NCBI RefSeq assembly: GCF_024347595.1
Contig: NZ_AP025506.1
Location: 2,356,001-2,420,000, forward strand
Source: Vibrio pomeroyi
Lineage (GTDB): Bacteria > Pseudomonadota > Gammaproteobacteria > Enterobacterales > Vibrionaceae
Length of the DNA: 64,000 bases
Direction: 5' to 3'
In this document: one piece after another, positions 36,102-45,753 of the stretch
Layout of the letters: each line of letters opens with the position of its first letter
Numbering within the stretch: position 1 is the first letter of the stretch
Position numbers and translations under genes: made by a program
The notes under the pieces: model-generated
The model's input: the letters and a program-made list of their open reading frames with translations, nothing else
The model's database searches: none
Told to the model about the DNA's origin: nothing

Positions 36102-37133
36102 TTAAAAGCCTTTCCAATCAAAATGATCAATTCGTTCATCGGCAATATAGAACAGCTTAGTGCCGCTGCTGACAACTTGGTCGAGTTCTGGGTTAAGTTC
36201 AATACCACTTCCCGTATCAATCGCAATCAAAGTGGCTTGATACTTCTCTTTAAACACCGAGAAAATCGGCGCAACCGTCACAGGCTCAGAATTCTCTGGG
36301 TAATAGGTCGAGTACTGTGTCATGCCCCTTGTTGAGCTCAATAACTCTTGGTGAAGCGCACTCGAACCCGGGTCTACCGCAGCCTTAGCCAACATTTCTG
36401 CACCCACCGCTGGAATACATTCTGAGTTAGGACAATGCTTGTGTAGCAAGTCACTCAATGCTTCGTCTTTAAAGTAAACAAGAAGATGAGCTTTAGGGTT
36501 ACGGTTCGCACAGTAAAGCGCCGCAGATAATGTAATGTCGTCTTCTGGGTTATCAATAAGAATACAACTGGCAGACTCGATGCCCGTTTTTTCCATTTCT
36601 TTGCCATCTGTGTAGCTGTTTACTTTAACGAAATTGATTTCGCCGGGTAACGGATTCTCGATATCTGAACGAGTACATAACACGATTGGTCGCTTGCCCG
36701 TTTCTTCATGTTGTAACATACGAATGAGGTGAATGGTTCTTTGCTCATTCCATCCAAGCATCAAAATGTGGTTGTCCACTCTAACTCTCCTTTTTCCTAG
36801 CAAGCCCGCTCGCCAATATTCAACACCTTCTGTCGCTACCTTACCAAGCAAGGCCGCGAAAAGACTCAGTCCACCCGGAATCACAAACAATATAACGATC
36901 CATTGTCCAGCCTCTGTCGTTGGTGATAAATCACCGTAACCCACCGTAGATGCAGTCACGACTAGGTAGTAAGCGAACGTGGTAAACGAGCTGGTTAGCG
37001 CTGTTTCACCCGCTAAATACAAACTCGACCACGACAGAAATACGTAGCCTAAGAAGGTCAACAGTAAGTTTTTTCCATTCAAAACAAAGATATTTGCTTT
37101 GACCCAACGTTTGAGTTGTAACCAGATTATCAT
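36102..37133 (-). CDS. Potassium channel protein with RCK/TrkA-N domain
   Basis: A 343-residue two-helix potassium channel. The selectivity filter TVGYGD is at residues 63-68 between two membrane helices; after the second helix comes a regulator-of-potassium-conductance domain beginning NHILMLGWNEQRTIHLIR, a Rossmann-type fold with LIDNPEDDITLSAALYC. The C-terminal region (about 255-343) resembles the ligand-binding extension of such channels. The initiator Met at 37133 gives a normal short cytoplasmic start. Single gene. Confidence 0.9.
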   Translation of the reverse strand: MIIWLQLKRWVKANIFVLNGKNLLLTFLGYVFLSWSSLYLAGETALTSSFTTFAYYLVVTASTVGYGDLSPTTEAGQWIVILFVIPGGLSLFAALLGKVATEGVEYWRAGLLGKRRVRVDNHILMLGWNEQRTIHLIRMLQHEETGKRPIVLCTRSDIENPLPGEINFVKVNSYTDGKEMEKTGIESASCILIDNPEDDITLSAALYCANRNPKAHLLVYFKDEALSDLLHKHCPNSECIPAVGAEMLAKAAVDPGSSALHQELLSSTRGMTQYSTYYPENSEPVTVAPIFSVFKEKYQATLIAIDTGSGIELNPELDQVVSSGTKLFYIADERIDHFDWKGF

Positions 37134-37255
37134 TCGAGCCTCAAATCCTTCGATCTTACTTACATGCTAGAAAAAATACCTGATATCAACAAGATGTATC
37201 ATCAGAAAAAGATACATGACCACAATATTGATAGTAGCGACCTATCTTTAGGTAC

Positions 37256-37284
37256 AAAAAAACCAGCACTATTGGCTGGTTTTT
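37256..37284. terminator. Terminator downstream of nadA (bidirectional)
   Basis: A 7-bp GC-rich stem AACCAGC/GCTGGTT, extended by flanking A and T runs, with a 7-base loop. Seven T residues follow on the minus strand, ending nadA. Confidence 0.85.
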
Positions 37285-37307
37285 CGTTGGTTAGATAAAA
37301 GAACGGC

Positions 37308-38369
37308 TTACGCGTTACCTTTTACCTGCACATTTAATTGCTCAGCAAAATCTAGCATGCGGTTCAGCGGGATAAGAGACTTCACACGTAGTTCGTCAGA
37401 AACGAAGATCTCGTGTTGCTCACCACCGTTCTCAAGCGCATTTTCAATCGCTTCAAGGCCGTTCATCGCCATCCAAGGACAGTGTGCACAGCTACGACAA
37501 GTTGCACCAGCACCAGCTGTTGGCGCTTCAATCAGTTCTTTTTCAGGAACCAATTGCTGCATCTTGAAGAAGATACCTTTATCAGTCGCAACAATCATCT
37601 GTGGATGAGGAAGCTCTTTCGCCTTCTTAATCAGTTGGCTTGTTGAACCTACAGCGTCAGCCAGTTCAACCACACTTGCTGGTGATTCTGGGTGAACCAA
37701 AATAGCCGCTTCTGGGTATACCGATTTCATTTTCTTCAAAGCATCAGCTGAGAACTCATCATGAACGATACACTCACCTTGCCAAAGCAACATGTCAGCG
37801 CCAGTTTGATTTGCGATGTAAGAACCTAGGTGACGGTCTGGGCCCCAAATAATGGGTTTGCCTTCAGCGTCTAGGCTTTCAACGATTTCTAAAGCGATAC
37901 TCGACGTAACCACCCAGTCTGCACGAGCTTTAACAGCCGCAGAGGTGTTCGCGTATACAACCACTGTGTGGTCAGGGTGAGCATCACAAAATTCTGTAAA
38001 TTTATCAGCAGGACAACCAAGGTCAAGTGAACATTCAGCTTCAAGTGTTGGCATTAGAATGCGTTTTTCAGGAGTAAGTATCTTTGCAGACTCACCCATA
38101 AAACGAACACCAGCGATGATCAAAGTGCTTGCTGAGTGACGGTTACCGAATTTAGCCATTTCTAATGAATCGCCAACGAAACCACCAGTTTCTTCTGCCA
38201 GAGCCTGAATTTCAGGATCTGTGTAGTAGTGTGCAATTAGAACTGCATCTTTTTCTTGAAGTAGTTTTTTGATGTTTGCGATGTGGGCCTGTTTCTGAGC
38301 GTCGCTCAATGAAACTGGCTTAGGCGGAAACGGGTAAACTGTATCGATTTTATCTAGTATATGACTCAT
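37308..38369 (-). CDS. nadA: Quinolinate synthase NadA
   Basis: A 353-residue [4Fe-4S] enzyme that condenses iminoaspartate with dihydroxyacetone phosphate to quinolinate in NAD synthesis. The three cluster Cys are in [25 protein letters not shown] and its vicinity; [30 protein letters not shown] and [17 protein letters not shown] are family hallmarks. The ATG at 38369 gives [18 protein letters not shown], the normal vibrio start; an upstream TTG is in frame but unlikely. Placed just after the tol-pal-cpoB operon, as in E. coli. Confidence 0.96.
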   Translation of the reverse strand: MSHILDKIDTVYPFPPKPVSLSDAQKQAHIANIKKLLQEKDAVLIAHYYTDPEIQALAEETGGFVGDSLEMAKFGNRHSASTLIIAGVRFMGESAKILTPEKRILMPTLEAECSLDLGCPADKFTEFCDAHPDHTVVVYANTSAAVKARADWVVTSSIALEIVESLDAEGKPIIWGPDRHLGSYIANQTGADMLLWQGECIVHDEFSADALKKMKSVYPEAAILVHPESPASVVELADAVGSTSQLIKKAKELPHPQMIVATDKGIFFKMQQLVPEKELIEAPTAGAGATCRSCAHCPWMAMNGLEAIENALENGGEQHEIFVSDELRVKSLIPLNRMLDFAEQLNVQVKGNA

Positions 38370-38482
38370 TGCTCTTGCTCTACGCAACTTCTTCCGAGAA
38401 TCCGAGTATTCTACACAGGACAGCGATTGGGATCAAAAAGGATTGGTTGTAAGCAAGTACGGATAAGTATTAAAGAGGGTAT

Positions 38483-38507
38483 AAAAAAGAGGCGCCTAAG
38501 CACCCCT
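38483..38507 (-). terminator. Terminator of the tol-pal operon
   Basis: On the minus strand an 8-bp stem AGGGGTGC/GCGCCTCT (two G-U pairs) with a 4-base loop is followed by at least five T residues, directly after cpoB. Confidence 0.75.
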
Positions 38508-38515
38508 ATTTTGTT

Positions 38516-39304
38516 TTATAAGTGGGTTTTCGCCACTTTTGCCGAAGCACTATTTGGGTACTCGGTCACGACTTGTTGGTAATATTTCTTAGCTTGCGTC
38601 GCGTTGTTGTTGCGCGCAGCTATGTCACCAAGCTTAACCAGTGCATCTGCTCGCTTGTTTGAGTCTTTGTACGACACAACAGCGGCAAAGCTCTTCACGG
38701 CTTCTTTATCTTGCTTCTTAGCGAAATAAAGCTGACCTAACCAGTAATGTGAGTTAGGTGTGAAGGTTGAATCTGGGAAGTCTTTTTGAAACTTTTGGAA
38801 TGCGGCAATCGCACCCGTGTAGTCTCGTTGCTTTAGAATCATATCTACAGCATTTTGATAAGCGGTTTGCTCATCGACATCAGTACTGAACGTACCAGAA
38901 GCATCTTTAGAGCCTTCACTCGCTGCCACTGCTACCGTTGCGGTTCCTGCTGCTTTCACCTCACCTCTTACACGATCCAGTTCAATGAACAGTTCACGTT
39001 GGCGCTCTAGCATTTGCTTCATATCGTAGCTGTTTCGTTCCAGCTCACCACGAAGTTCACTGATCTCCAGTGCCATGTCGTCGATTTGCTGTTGCATTTG
39101 AAGCTGAACAAGGTTGCGATTTTGAAGCAGGCGTTCTAAACGCTCAATATCTGATTCGTTAGATGCAGACGCTGCTCGAGAGGAAGATGATGAATTGGTT
39201 GCGGTGCTATTGAGATCGGATACTGGAGCTGGTGCAGCGAACGCGGTGTTCGCTGCACTTGCCAGTAACGAAAGCAAAATGACTCGCTTTGTGTTACTGA
39301 ACAT
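38516..39304 (-). CDS. cpoB: Cell division coordinator CpoB (YbgF)
   Basis: A 262-residue periplasmic protein. The signal peptide is MFSNTKRVILLSLLASAANTAFA; a coiled-coil trimerisation region follows (about residues 45-105, SDIERLERLLQNRNLVQLQMQQQIDD...), and the C-terminal 120 residues are tetratricopeptide repeats beginning YQNAVDMILKQRDYTGAIAAFQKF. It coordinates Tol-Pal and PBP1B in septal peptidoglycan synthesis. The start at 39304 has AGGA eight bases ahead; a longer TTG start is less likely. Last gene of the tol-pal operon. Confidence 0.93.
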   Translation of the reverse strand: MFSNTKRVILLSLLASAANTAFAAPAPVSDLNSTATNSSSSSRAASASNESDIERLERLLQNRNLVQLQMQQQIDDMALEISELRGELERNSYDMKQMLERQRELFIELDRVRGEVKAAGTATVAVAASEGSKDASGTFSTDVDEQTAYQNAVDMILKQRDYTGAIAAFQKFQKDFPDSTFTPNSHYWLGQLYFAKKQDKEAVKSFAAVVSYKDSNKRADALVKLGDIAARNNNATQAKKYYQQVVTEYPNSASAKVAKTHL

Positions 39305-39337
39305 GAGGCAATTCCTCAATTATATAGCCTACTAAAA

Positions 39338-39880
39338 TTAGTAAACTAGTACTGCGCGACGGTTTTTAGCGTACACATCTTCAGATTGACCTAGAAGAAG
39401 TGGCTTCTCTTCACCGTAGCTTACGATAGAGATTTGGTCTGCTTGAACACCTAGAGCTTGTAGGTATTTCGCTACAGCTTGTGCACGACGCTCGCCAAGT
39501 GCGATGTTGTACTCAGGAGTACCGCGCTCATCAGCGTGACCTTCGATAGTAACGTTAATGTCAACGTTCTTAACTAGGTAAGCTGCGTGAGCTGCTAACA
39601 TTTCTTCGTAATCGCCAGCGATAGTCGAGTTATCGAATGCGAAGTAGATTGTTTGAGTTTCACGTAGCGCTTGCTCTTTAAGCTCTTGCTCAGACAGTTG
39701 ACCGTTAGCGTCAATTGGCGTTACAACAGTTGTGTCTACGTTGCCTTCTGAACCTGAAGTTGTTTGGTTGCTTTCAGTACCAGATGTTGCAGATGTTGCT
39801 TCATCAGTTGAGCTACATGCCGTTACTGCCATCACTGGTAGTGCAATCATCAAGCCTTTAAGAACTTTGTTAAGTTGCAT
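39338..39880 (-). CDS. pal: Peptidoglycan-associated lipoprotein Pal
   Basis: A 180-residue outer-membrane lipoprotein. Lipobox VTAC (Cys22), followed by a Ser/Thr-rich linker and an OmpA-like peptidoglycan-binding domain with [40 protein letters not shown] and VSYGEEKP. It joins the outer membrane to peptidoglycan and TolB. Sits between tolB and cpoB. Confidence 0.97.
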   Translation of the reverse strand: MQLNKVLKGLMIALPVMAVTACSSTDEATSATSGTESNQTTSGSEGNVDTTVVTPIDANGQLSEQELKEQALRETQTIYFAFDNSTIAGDYEEMLAAHAAYLVKNVDINVTIEGHADERGTPEYNIALGERRAQAVAKYLQALGVQADQISIVSYGEEKPLLLGQSEDVYAKNRRAVLVY

Positions 39881-39991
39881 CTTTTTTTCCTTACGTTATC
39901 AAACTTAGTTTCTACAGCGACTAAGTGCTATAGATAGTTAATTGCCACAATAGTTAACACTATCAATAGCTAAAAGAATGTATCACTTAAA

Positions 39992-41344
39992 CTAGAGGAA
40001 CGGAGACCATGCAGGCGCTCTTACGCGTCCGTTGGTTGCCGGTAATCTAGCTTTGAAACGGCCATCGATAGAAACCATCGATAGTACGTTTGTCTTGTTG
40101 TAAATAGAGCTATAGATAACCATACCTCCATTCGGTGCAATACTTGGAGATTCGTCTAACAATGTTTTTGTTAGTACCTGAACCGCACCTGTTTCCAAAT
40201 CCTGCTTAGCCAAGTTAAAACCTGAGTTGCTGCGATTTACCATGATTAGGAATCGTCCATCAGGTGTGATCTGGCCACCTAAGTTTTGGCTACCTTGCCA
40301 AGTAATACGAGAAGTCGAATTATTTGACAAATTTACATTATAAATCTGTGGTTTACCACCACGATCCGATGTGAAAATTAGAGACTTGCCATCTGGGTGC
40401 CAGAATGGTTCAGTATTATTCGAACGGCCGCGGGTAATTTGAGTCAGCTTACGGCTAGCAAGGTCAAGTGTGTACACCTGAAGGCTGCCCGTTTTCGACA
40501 ATACCAATGCCAATGTTTTACCATCTGGCGAGAATCTTGGCGCACCATTGTGACGAGGGTATGACGTCACTTTCTCACGTTCACCGGTGTAAATATTCAT
40601 GATGAATATTTCAGCTTGGCCATTCTGGAAGCTCACATAAGCCAGTTTTTTACCGTCAGGTGACCATGCAGGTGACATAAGAGGCTGCTTAGAACGAAGT
40701 ACTAAACGCTCGTTAAAGCCATCGTAGTCTGCAACACGAAGCTGGTACGGGTACTTATCTTTATCGTTCACTACCACGTAAGAGATGCGAGTTAAGAACG
40801 CGCCTTTCTCACCAGTTAGCTCTTCATACACTAAGTCAGAAATACGGTGTGCGTACTCTCTCAAGCGCTTGCCAGGAACCGTAGCCTTCTTATTGAACAA
40901 CACGTGATCTTTAGAAAGAACCAATTGGCCTTCATCGCTAAGTGCACGGCTTTGTCCTTTAGTCAGTTGACCACGAACAATGTCGATCAATTGGTAATTC
41001 ACCACATACTGCCCTTCGGCATTTTTAGTGATGCTACCTGTAAGCAGTGAGTCAACGCCTAGGTTGGTCCAAGCATCAAAGTTCACCTCAGTTTCGCTGT
41101 AAGGCGTTTGAGGCATTTTGCTTGTCGCAACTGGGCTGAATTTACCACTACGTTGTAAGTCAGAAGCGATAACTGCTGATACATCGTGTGGCAGTGGCTC
41201 TGCGCCTTCCCAACGGAAAGGTACAATAGCAATAGGTCGTGCAGAGTTAATGCCGTCTGTAATAACCAGCTCCAGCGCCGCATGTGCAAACTGGCTGCTT
41301 GTCGCTATTACAAAAACAAAACTCAGTAATAGTTTTTTTAACAC
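39992..41344 (-). CDS. tolB: Tol-Pal system protein TolB
   Basis: A 450-residue periplasmic protein with a signal peptide ending in SQFAHA, an N-terminal alpha/beta domain (to about residue 165), and a six-bladed beta-propeller with repeated [15 protein letters not shown] blade motifs ([43 protein letters not shown]). It interacts with Pal and TolA. 112 bp separate it from pal. Confidence 0.97.
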   Translation of the reverse strand: MLKKLLLSFVFVIATSSQFAHAALELVITDGINSARPIAIVPFRWEGAEPLPHDVSAVIASDLQRSGKFSPVATSKMPQTPYSETEVNFDAWTNLGVDSLLTGSITKNAEGQYVVNYQLIDIVRGQLTKGQSRALSDEGQLVLSKDHVLFNKKATVPGKRLREYAHRISDLVYEELTGEKGAFLTRISYVVVNDKDKYPYQLRVADYDGFNERLVLRSKQPLMSPAWSPDGKKLAYVSFQNGQAEIFIMNIYTGEREKVTSYPRHNGAPRFSPDGKTLALVLSKTGSLQVYTLDLASRKLTQITRGRSNNTEPFWHPDGKSLIFTSDRGGKPQIYNVNLSNNSTSRITWQGSQNLGGQITPDGRFLIMVNRSNSGFNLAKQDLETGAVQVLTKTLLDESPSIAPNGGMVIYSSIYNKTNVLSMVSIDGRFKARLPATNGRVRAPAWSPFL

Positions 41345-41356
41345 AAGTTCGTCCTT

Positions 41357-42424
41357 TTACTCTGGTGATACAGTTAAGTTGATGTCTTTCAATGATTTCA
41401 CAATGTCAGGGTCTTTAGGCAATGGGTAAGATTGCACTTGTGCCACCGCACGCTTGGTTGCTGCGCATAAACGGCTATCGCCATCCAAGATACTTAAGCT
41501 ACCCAAAATCGCGTTTGAGCCCGTTGGAATAAGCTTCAAGTTCACTCGGCACGAGCGCCCTCTGTAGCTGTCTTCTAACAGTAGGTTCTGCTGAATCAGT
41601 TGGGTATAAATAGCGCCGTAACGCTGTGCTTCATCACTAATAAATTGTTGTCTTGCCGAAGAGTTTTGAGTCGCTTCAGTTTCAAGGCCAGCAAAGATGT
41701 CATTCAATGCCGCTTCTTGTTGTTTGCGCTCTTTTTCCGCTCTCGCTGCCGCTTCCTTCGCCTTACGGGCTTTCTCTGCTGCAGCTGCGGCTTCTTTCTC
41801 TTTCGCTATGCGTTGCTTCTCAGCACGCTCAGCGGCTTCTTTTTCTTTACGAGCTTTTTCAGCTGCCTCTTGCGCGGCTTTTTCTTTTGCCACGCGTTCT
41901 TGTTCAGCTTTCGCGATAGCAGCTTCTTTGGCTTTACGCTCATTTTCAGCTTTCACCAACGCCGCTTCTTTCAACTTGCGGTCAGCTTCTGCTTTAGCAG
42001 CTTTCTTTTGCTCTTGCTGCAAACGTGCCTCTTCAGCTTTGCGTTTCTTCTCGTTCTCGACACGTCGTTTTTCAGCCTCTCGAGCGGCTTTTGCATCCTT
42101 CGCTTGCTGTTCTTTCAGCTTACGAATGTTTTCCTCTTCCGCTTTGCGATTCTTTTCAAGTCGTTCACTTTCACGTCTGAGCTTGTCTAGGCGCTCCTGC
42201 TCTTTCTTGCTCGCGGCTTCTCGCTGTTGACGAATCTGTTGAGCTTGCTGGCGAACCAACTGAGGATCAATCACCACAGCCTGAACCATTTGGCCAGTTG
42301 GCTTAGGTTCTGACATCGTGAAATCCGCTCCCCAAATGAGCGCAACGAATAGAATAACGTGCAGCCCAAGTGAAATAAGAAGCGGTTTTCTGAAACTATT
42401 GGATTTTTTATTAGTCGCTTTCAT
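41357..42424 (-). CDS. tolA: Tol-Pal system protein TolA
   Basis: A 355-residue inner-membrane protein that spans the periplasm. One N-terminal membrane helix (FRKPLLISLGLHVILFVALIWGA) is followed by a long charged helix rich in Ala, Lys, Glu and Arg (about residues 60-240), with repeated KAAEKARKAKE-like units, then a globular C-terminal domain with two Cys (RSCRVNLKL, RLCAATK) that probably form a disulfide. The antisense frames across the repeats are long but are composition artefacts. Operon order tolQ-tolR-tolA-tolB. Confidence 0.96.
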   Translation of the reverse strand: MKATNKKSNSFRKPLLISLGLHVILFVALIWGADFTMSEPKPTGQMVQAVVIDPQLVRQQAQQIRQQREAASKKEQERLDKLRRESERLEKNRKAEEENIRKLKEQQAKDAKAAREAEKRRVENEKKRKAEEARLQQEQKKAAKAEADRKLKEAALVKAENERKAKEAAIAKAEQERVAKEKAAQEAAEKARKEKEAAERAEKQRIAKEKEAAAAAEKARKAKEAAARAEKERKQQEAALNDIFAGLETEATQNSSARQQFISDEAQRYGAIYTQLIQQNLLLEDSYRGRSCRVNLKLIPTGSNAILGSLSILDGDSRLCAATKRAVAQVQSYPLPKDPDIVKSLKDINLTVSPE

Positions 42425-42437
42425 GAATGCTACGGAG

Positions 42438-42881
42438 CTATTCCCTTATATCCGTTAAAAGGCCAACCTTTGGCACACCTGCACGGCTTAATTCATCAAG
42501 TAATAAAACCACTTCAGCGTAAGGCGTTGCGGCATCACCGCCAACCGCCACTGGAGAATTCGGCTTCAAAGACAACTCAGCTTTCACTCGGACGATAATA
42601 TCTTCCATAGATAAGCCACGTTGTACTTCTTCGTCATTAACGCTCAAACCAAGCTCACCGTCTTTGTTCACTTCAACGATAATAAAACTCGCGTTGTCGT
42701 CACCCAAAAGATCTTGTGCAGACTTAGCCGTTGAAGCCTGAGGCAATTCAACGTCGACACCTTGAGTCACGAACGGTGAAGTCACCATAAAAATAATCAG
42801 CAAAACAAGCATAACGTCGATGTAAGGTACAACGTTAATCTCTGCTGTCATTTTACGTTTTTTAGGTTGGTATCCAGCCAT
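42438..42881 (-). CDS. tolR: Tol-Pal system protein TolR
   Basis: A 147-residue protein of the ExbD/TolR family with one N-terminal membrane helix (EINVVPYIDVMLVLLIIFMVTSPF) holding the proton-path Asp, and a periplasmic domain. It energises TolA with TolQ. Only 3 bp follow tolQ. Confidence 0.97.
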   Translation of the reverse strand: MAGYQPKKRKMTAEINVVPYIDVMLVLLIIFMVTSPFVTQGVDVELPQASTAKSAQDLLGDDNASFIIVEVNKDGELGLSVNDEEVQRGLSMEDIIVRVKAELSLKPNSPVAVGGDAATPYAEVVLLLDELSRAGVPKVGLLTDIRE

Positions 42882-42884
42882 CTA

Positions 42885-43568
42885 TTATTCCCTGCCAGCC
42901 ATCGCTTGACGGTGAAGAATGCTGTGGAACTCTTCAGAGAAAGTCGCGTAGTTGTGTTCTAGCTTACCAACTCGGCTGCTGAAGCGGTTGTAGGCCATTA
43001 CTGCCGGAATAGCTGCGAATAGACCCATTGCCGTTGCAATAAGTGCCTCTGCAATACCAGGAGCAACCATAGCCAGTGTCGCTTGCTTCACTTCACCTAA
43101 TGCGATGAATGAGTGCATGATGCCCCAAACCGTACCAAATAGGCCGATGTAAGGACTAATAGAGCCGACTGTCGCTAAGAAAGGTAAGTTCGTTTCTAGT
43201 TCGTCGACTTCGCGAGCTACGGCAACGCGCATTGCACGACCAGTGCCTTCCATGATGAAGTCAGGAGACGTTGCGTTTGATTTACGAAGACGAGCAAATT
43301 CAGTGAAGCCTGCGTAGAAAATCTCTTCGGTACCAGAAAGCTCATCTTTGCGCTTATTGCTCTCTTGATACAATTTAGCCAGATCAACACCAGACCAGAA
43401 CTTATCTTCAAACACTTCAGTTTGTTTAGAAGCTTGAGATAACACTTTACTTCTTTTTATGATCATCGCCCAAGACACAACAGACATGCCCATAAGAGTC
43501 AGCATGACCATCTTCACTAGTAAACTAGCTTCTAAAATTAGGCCTAAGATTGAGATTTCAGCAGTCAC
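42885..43568 (-). CDS. tolQ: Tol-Pal system protein TolQ
   Basis: A 227-residue ExbB/TolQ-family inner-membrane protein with three helices, including [21 protein letters not shown] and [28 protein letters not shown], the conserved proton-channel helices. It starts with GTG at 43568 and overlaps the end of ybgC by 11 bp, indicating translational coupling. Confidence 0.97.
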   Translation of the reverse strand: MTAEISILGLILEASLLVKMVMLTLMGMSVVSWAMIIKRSKVLSQASKQTEVFEDKFWSGVDLAKLYQESNKRKDELSGTEEIFYAGFTEFARLRKSNATSPDFIMEGTGRAMRVAVAREVDELETNLPFLATVGSISPYIGLFGTVWGIMHSFIALGEVKQATLAMVAPGIAEALIATAMGLFAAIPAVMAYNRFSSRVGKLEHNYATFSEEFHSILHRQAMAGRE

Positions 43569-43977
43569 TATTCGTTAGCTCCGTAAGAATAAATGTTGGC
43601 ATTGCCTTTGGTTTCATTTTTTGATTGTCGATACATGCTACCTTAACCATTGCTTTACACAATGCTTTGCCATCAGGATTTACGATCTCTTGACAGAAGA
43701 CCAAGGTAGCTCGCTTCAACTCGTAAATATTTGTAATGACTTGTAAAGAATCATCAAGGCGCGCGCCTTGAATAAAATCTATGTCCATATGTCGGACTAC
43801 AAAACCGATGTTTTGTTCTAATAATACCTGCTGAGAAACGCCAATTGAGCGCAACATCTCAGTTCGAGCGCGTTCAAAAAACTTGAGATAGTTAGAATGG
43901 TACACCACGCCACCGGCATCGGTGTCTTCGTAATATACGGTTACTGGCCACGTAAACGGCTTAGATAATCCCTGCAA
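43558..43977 (-). CDS. ybgC: Tol-Pal-associated acyl-CoA thioesterase YbgC
   Basis: A 139-residue hot-dog thioesterase. The motif [26 protein letters not shown] carries the catalytic Asp and is diagnostic of YbgC, which acts on short-chain acyl-CoAs or acyl-carrier protein in the cytoplasm. First gene of the ybgC-tolQRAB-pal-cpoB operon. Confidence 0.95.
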   Translation of the reverse strand: MQGLSKPFTWPVTVYYEDTDAGGVVYHSNYLKFFERARTEMLRSIGVSQQVLLEQNIGFVVRHMDIDFIQGARLDDSLQVITNIYELKRATLVFCQEIVNPDGKALCKAMVKVACIDNQKMKPKAMPTFILTELTNSDC

Positions 43978-44073
43978 ATTGATTCCACAACCCTAAAACG
44001 GTAAAGAGATTACTATAACCTAACTCATTATCATTAATAGTATATGGCAGTGAATTTTTTGAGTTTGGAGACG

Positions 44074-44103
44074 AAAAAAAAGGCCATCTGTATAAGATGA
44101 CCT
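44074..44103 (-). terminator. Terminator of the cyd operon
   Basis: On the minus strand a 9-bp stem AGGTCATCT/AGATGGCCT (one G-U pair) with a 5-base loop is followed by eight T residues, after ybgE. Confidence 0.85.
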
Positions 44104-44169
44104 CTTTTTGACTAAAAACCCAACAGTTACCTAGGTTTACTTTGTTATAAACCTAATTCACAACCTTAT

Positions 44170-44472
44170 TTAGATAAGGCGCAGCACCGTTAGGTAGAGC
44201 AAAATTGTGAGCGAAACGTACGGGCTAAACAGCAGCTGCCACATCCAAGCTCTTGGCTTAAATCCGATACCGTAAACCATGCTTGAACATACTGCCCAGA
44301 TAAACATTGGCCCGATGATCGCGTTAAAGCCACCAATGCTTGTCGCATACGCTTCAGGATCCCACATTACCAAACCAACATGCATGAAACCCAATATTAA
44401 GGATAAAGCTCTTAACAGAGTCTTATCCATTGGTTGATGTAGCTTAGCAACTTGCTCTGCGAGATTACTCAC
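44170..44472 (-). CDS. ybgE: Cyd operon protein YbgE
   Basis: A 100-residue membrane protein with three helices (LLRALSLILGFMHVGLVMW; GPMFIWAVCSSMVYGIGF; LFSPYVSLTILLYLTVL), the YbgE family found with cytochrome bd genes; role in the complex is not established. The start is GTG at 44472 and it overlaps the last codons of cydX by 8 bp. Confidence 0.9.
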   Translation of the reverse strand: MSNLAEQVAKLHQPMDKTLLRALSLILGFMHVGLVMWDPEAYATSIGGFNAIIGPMFIWAVCSSMVYGIGFKPRAWMWQLLFSPYVSLTILLYLTVLRLI

Positions 44473-44572
44473 TGTCTTTGTCCATCATTTCTGAATGCTC
44501 TAGCCATAGAGCATTGATGATGCCGAATGCACATGCTAGAAGTACACCCAAAATCCATGCGAAATACCACAT
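44465..44572 (-). CDS. cydX: Cytochrome bd-I oxidase small subunit CydX
   Basis: A 35-codon gene too short for ordinary ORF calls. The product begins MWYFAWILGVLLACAFG and is a single membrane helix, near identical over its first 17 residues to E. coli CydX, which stabilises the haem groups of cytochrome bd. The AGGAG ribosome-binding site lies 7 bases upstream. It lies between cydB and ybgE, as in enterobacteria. Confidence 0.95.
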   Translation of the reverse strand: MWYFAWILGVLLACAFGIINALWLEHSEMMDKDSE

Positions 44573-44603
44573 AAAATTTCTCCTAAGTTATTTCACTTCT
44601 AGC

Positions 44604-45740
44604 TTAGTAAGCTGAAACGTCGTTATCTTCGATGTGTTTCTTATCTAGGCGACCGAACATTTTGTAGTATGTCCAAGTTGTGTAGCCAAGAATCACAGGA
44701 ACCATTACCGCCGCAACTGCAGTCATAAGACCAAGCGTTAGCTCACTCGCTGTTGAATCCCACATAGTCAAACTATGGTTAGGGTTCAGGCTTGATGGCA
44801 TTACGAATGGGAACATTGCAAAACCAGCCGTTAGAATAACACCAGCGTTAGATAGGCTTGAGAACAAGAATGCGAAACCACCACGCTCAAAGCGAGATGC
44901 AATCACAGCAAGCAGTGGCATTACCACACCAAGAATCGGCGCAGCCCACATTGCTGGATAGGTTTCGAAGTTTGTCATCCAAGCACCAACTTGAAGTGAT
45001 ACTTCTTTGTTTAGTGGGTTTGAATCAGCAAACGTATCGATAGTGCTTGTAATCACATAGCCTTCGATAGATTGAACCCAGAAACCACCAATAACGAACA
45101 GAGCAATAGCAATTAGGCCAGTGATCTGAGCAACGTTACGTGCACGGTTGTGCAGTTCTTCTGTTGTCTTCATTTGAAGCCATGTTGCACCTTGCATCAC
45201 GAACAACATTAGAGCCAACACGCCACATAGCAATGCAAACGGGTTTAGCAGAGCGAAGAACGTACCGTGGTACTTAGACATCATCAGGTCGTTTAGGTCA
45301 AATGGAACACCTTGCATTAGGTTACCAAATGCTACACCGAAGATGATTGGCGGAACTGTGCCACTGAAGCAAAGTGCGTAGTCCCAAGCCTTACGCCATT
45401 TTGGCTCTTCAATCTTTGAACGGTAATCAAGAGCAAGTGGACGCAGCCAAAGTGCTGCTAGCGTCACGTACATTGCGAAGTAGAAACCAGAGAAAGACGT
45501 CGCGTAAACCAATGGCCATGCAGCGAACAATGCACCACCAGCCGTAATTAGCCATACTTGGTTGCCGTCCCAGTGAGGGGCAATAGTATTCAGCATAATA
45601 CGACGTTCAGTGTCGCTCTTACCGATAACAGGAGACAGAGCGGCAACACCCATATCAAAGCCATCAGTTACGGCGAAACCAACCAGTAGAACACCGATCA
45701 ATACCCACCAAATAAGTCGTAAGCTTTCGTAATCAAACAT
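44604..45740 (-). CDS. cydB: Cytochrome bd-I ubiquinol oxidase subunit II
   Basis: A 378-residue membrane protein with about eight helices. Family features are MFDYESLRLIWWVLIGVLLVGFAVTDGFDMGVA at the start, APHWDGNQVWLITAGGALFAAWP and GAFMFPFVMPSS-like segments near the C-terminus. It forms the quinol oxidase with CydA in the inner membrane. Third-base spacing to cydA is short (13 bp). Confidence 0.97.
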   Translation of the reverse strand: MFDYESLRLIWWVLIGVLLVGFAVTDGFDMGVAALSPVIGKSDTERRIMLNTIAPHWDGNQVWLITAGGALFAAWPLVYATSFSGFYFAMYVTLAALWLRPLALDYRSKIEEPKWRKAWDYALCFSGTVPPIIFGVAFGNLMQGVPFDLNDLMMSKYHGTFFALLNPFALLCGVLALMLFVMQGATWLQMKTTEELHNRARNVAQITGLIAIALFVIGGFWVQSIEGYVITSTIDTFADSNPLNKEVSLQVGAWMTNFETYPAMWAAPILGVVMPLLAVIASRFERGGFAFLFSSLSNAGVILTAGFAMFPFVMPSSLNPNHSLTMWDSTASELTLGLMTAVAAVMVPVILGYTTWTYYKMFGRLDKKHIEDNDVSAY

Positions 45741-45753
45741 AATATTCCCTCAC

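Noticed and set aside
41600..42230. Long open frames on the plus strand across tolA (up to 196 codons, rich in Phe, Ser and Leu)
   Set aside because: They mirror the Ala/Lys/Glu repeats of TolA on the opposite strand; such composition leaves all frames open and no ribosome-binding site or family match is seen.
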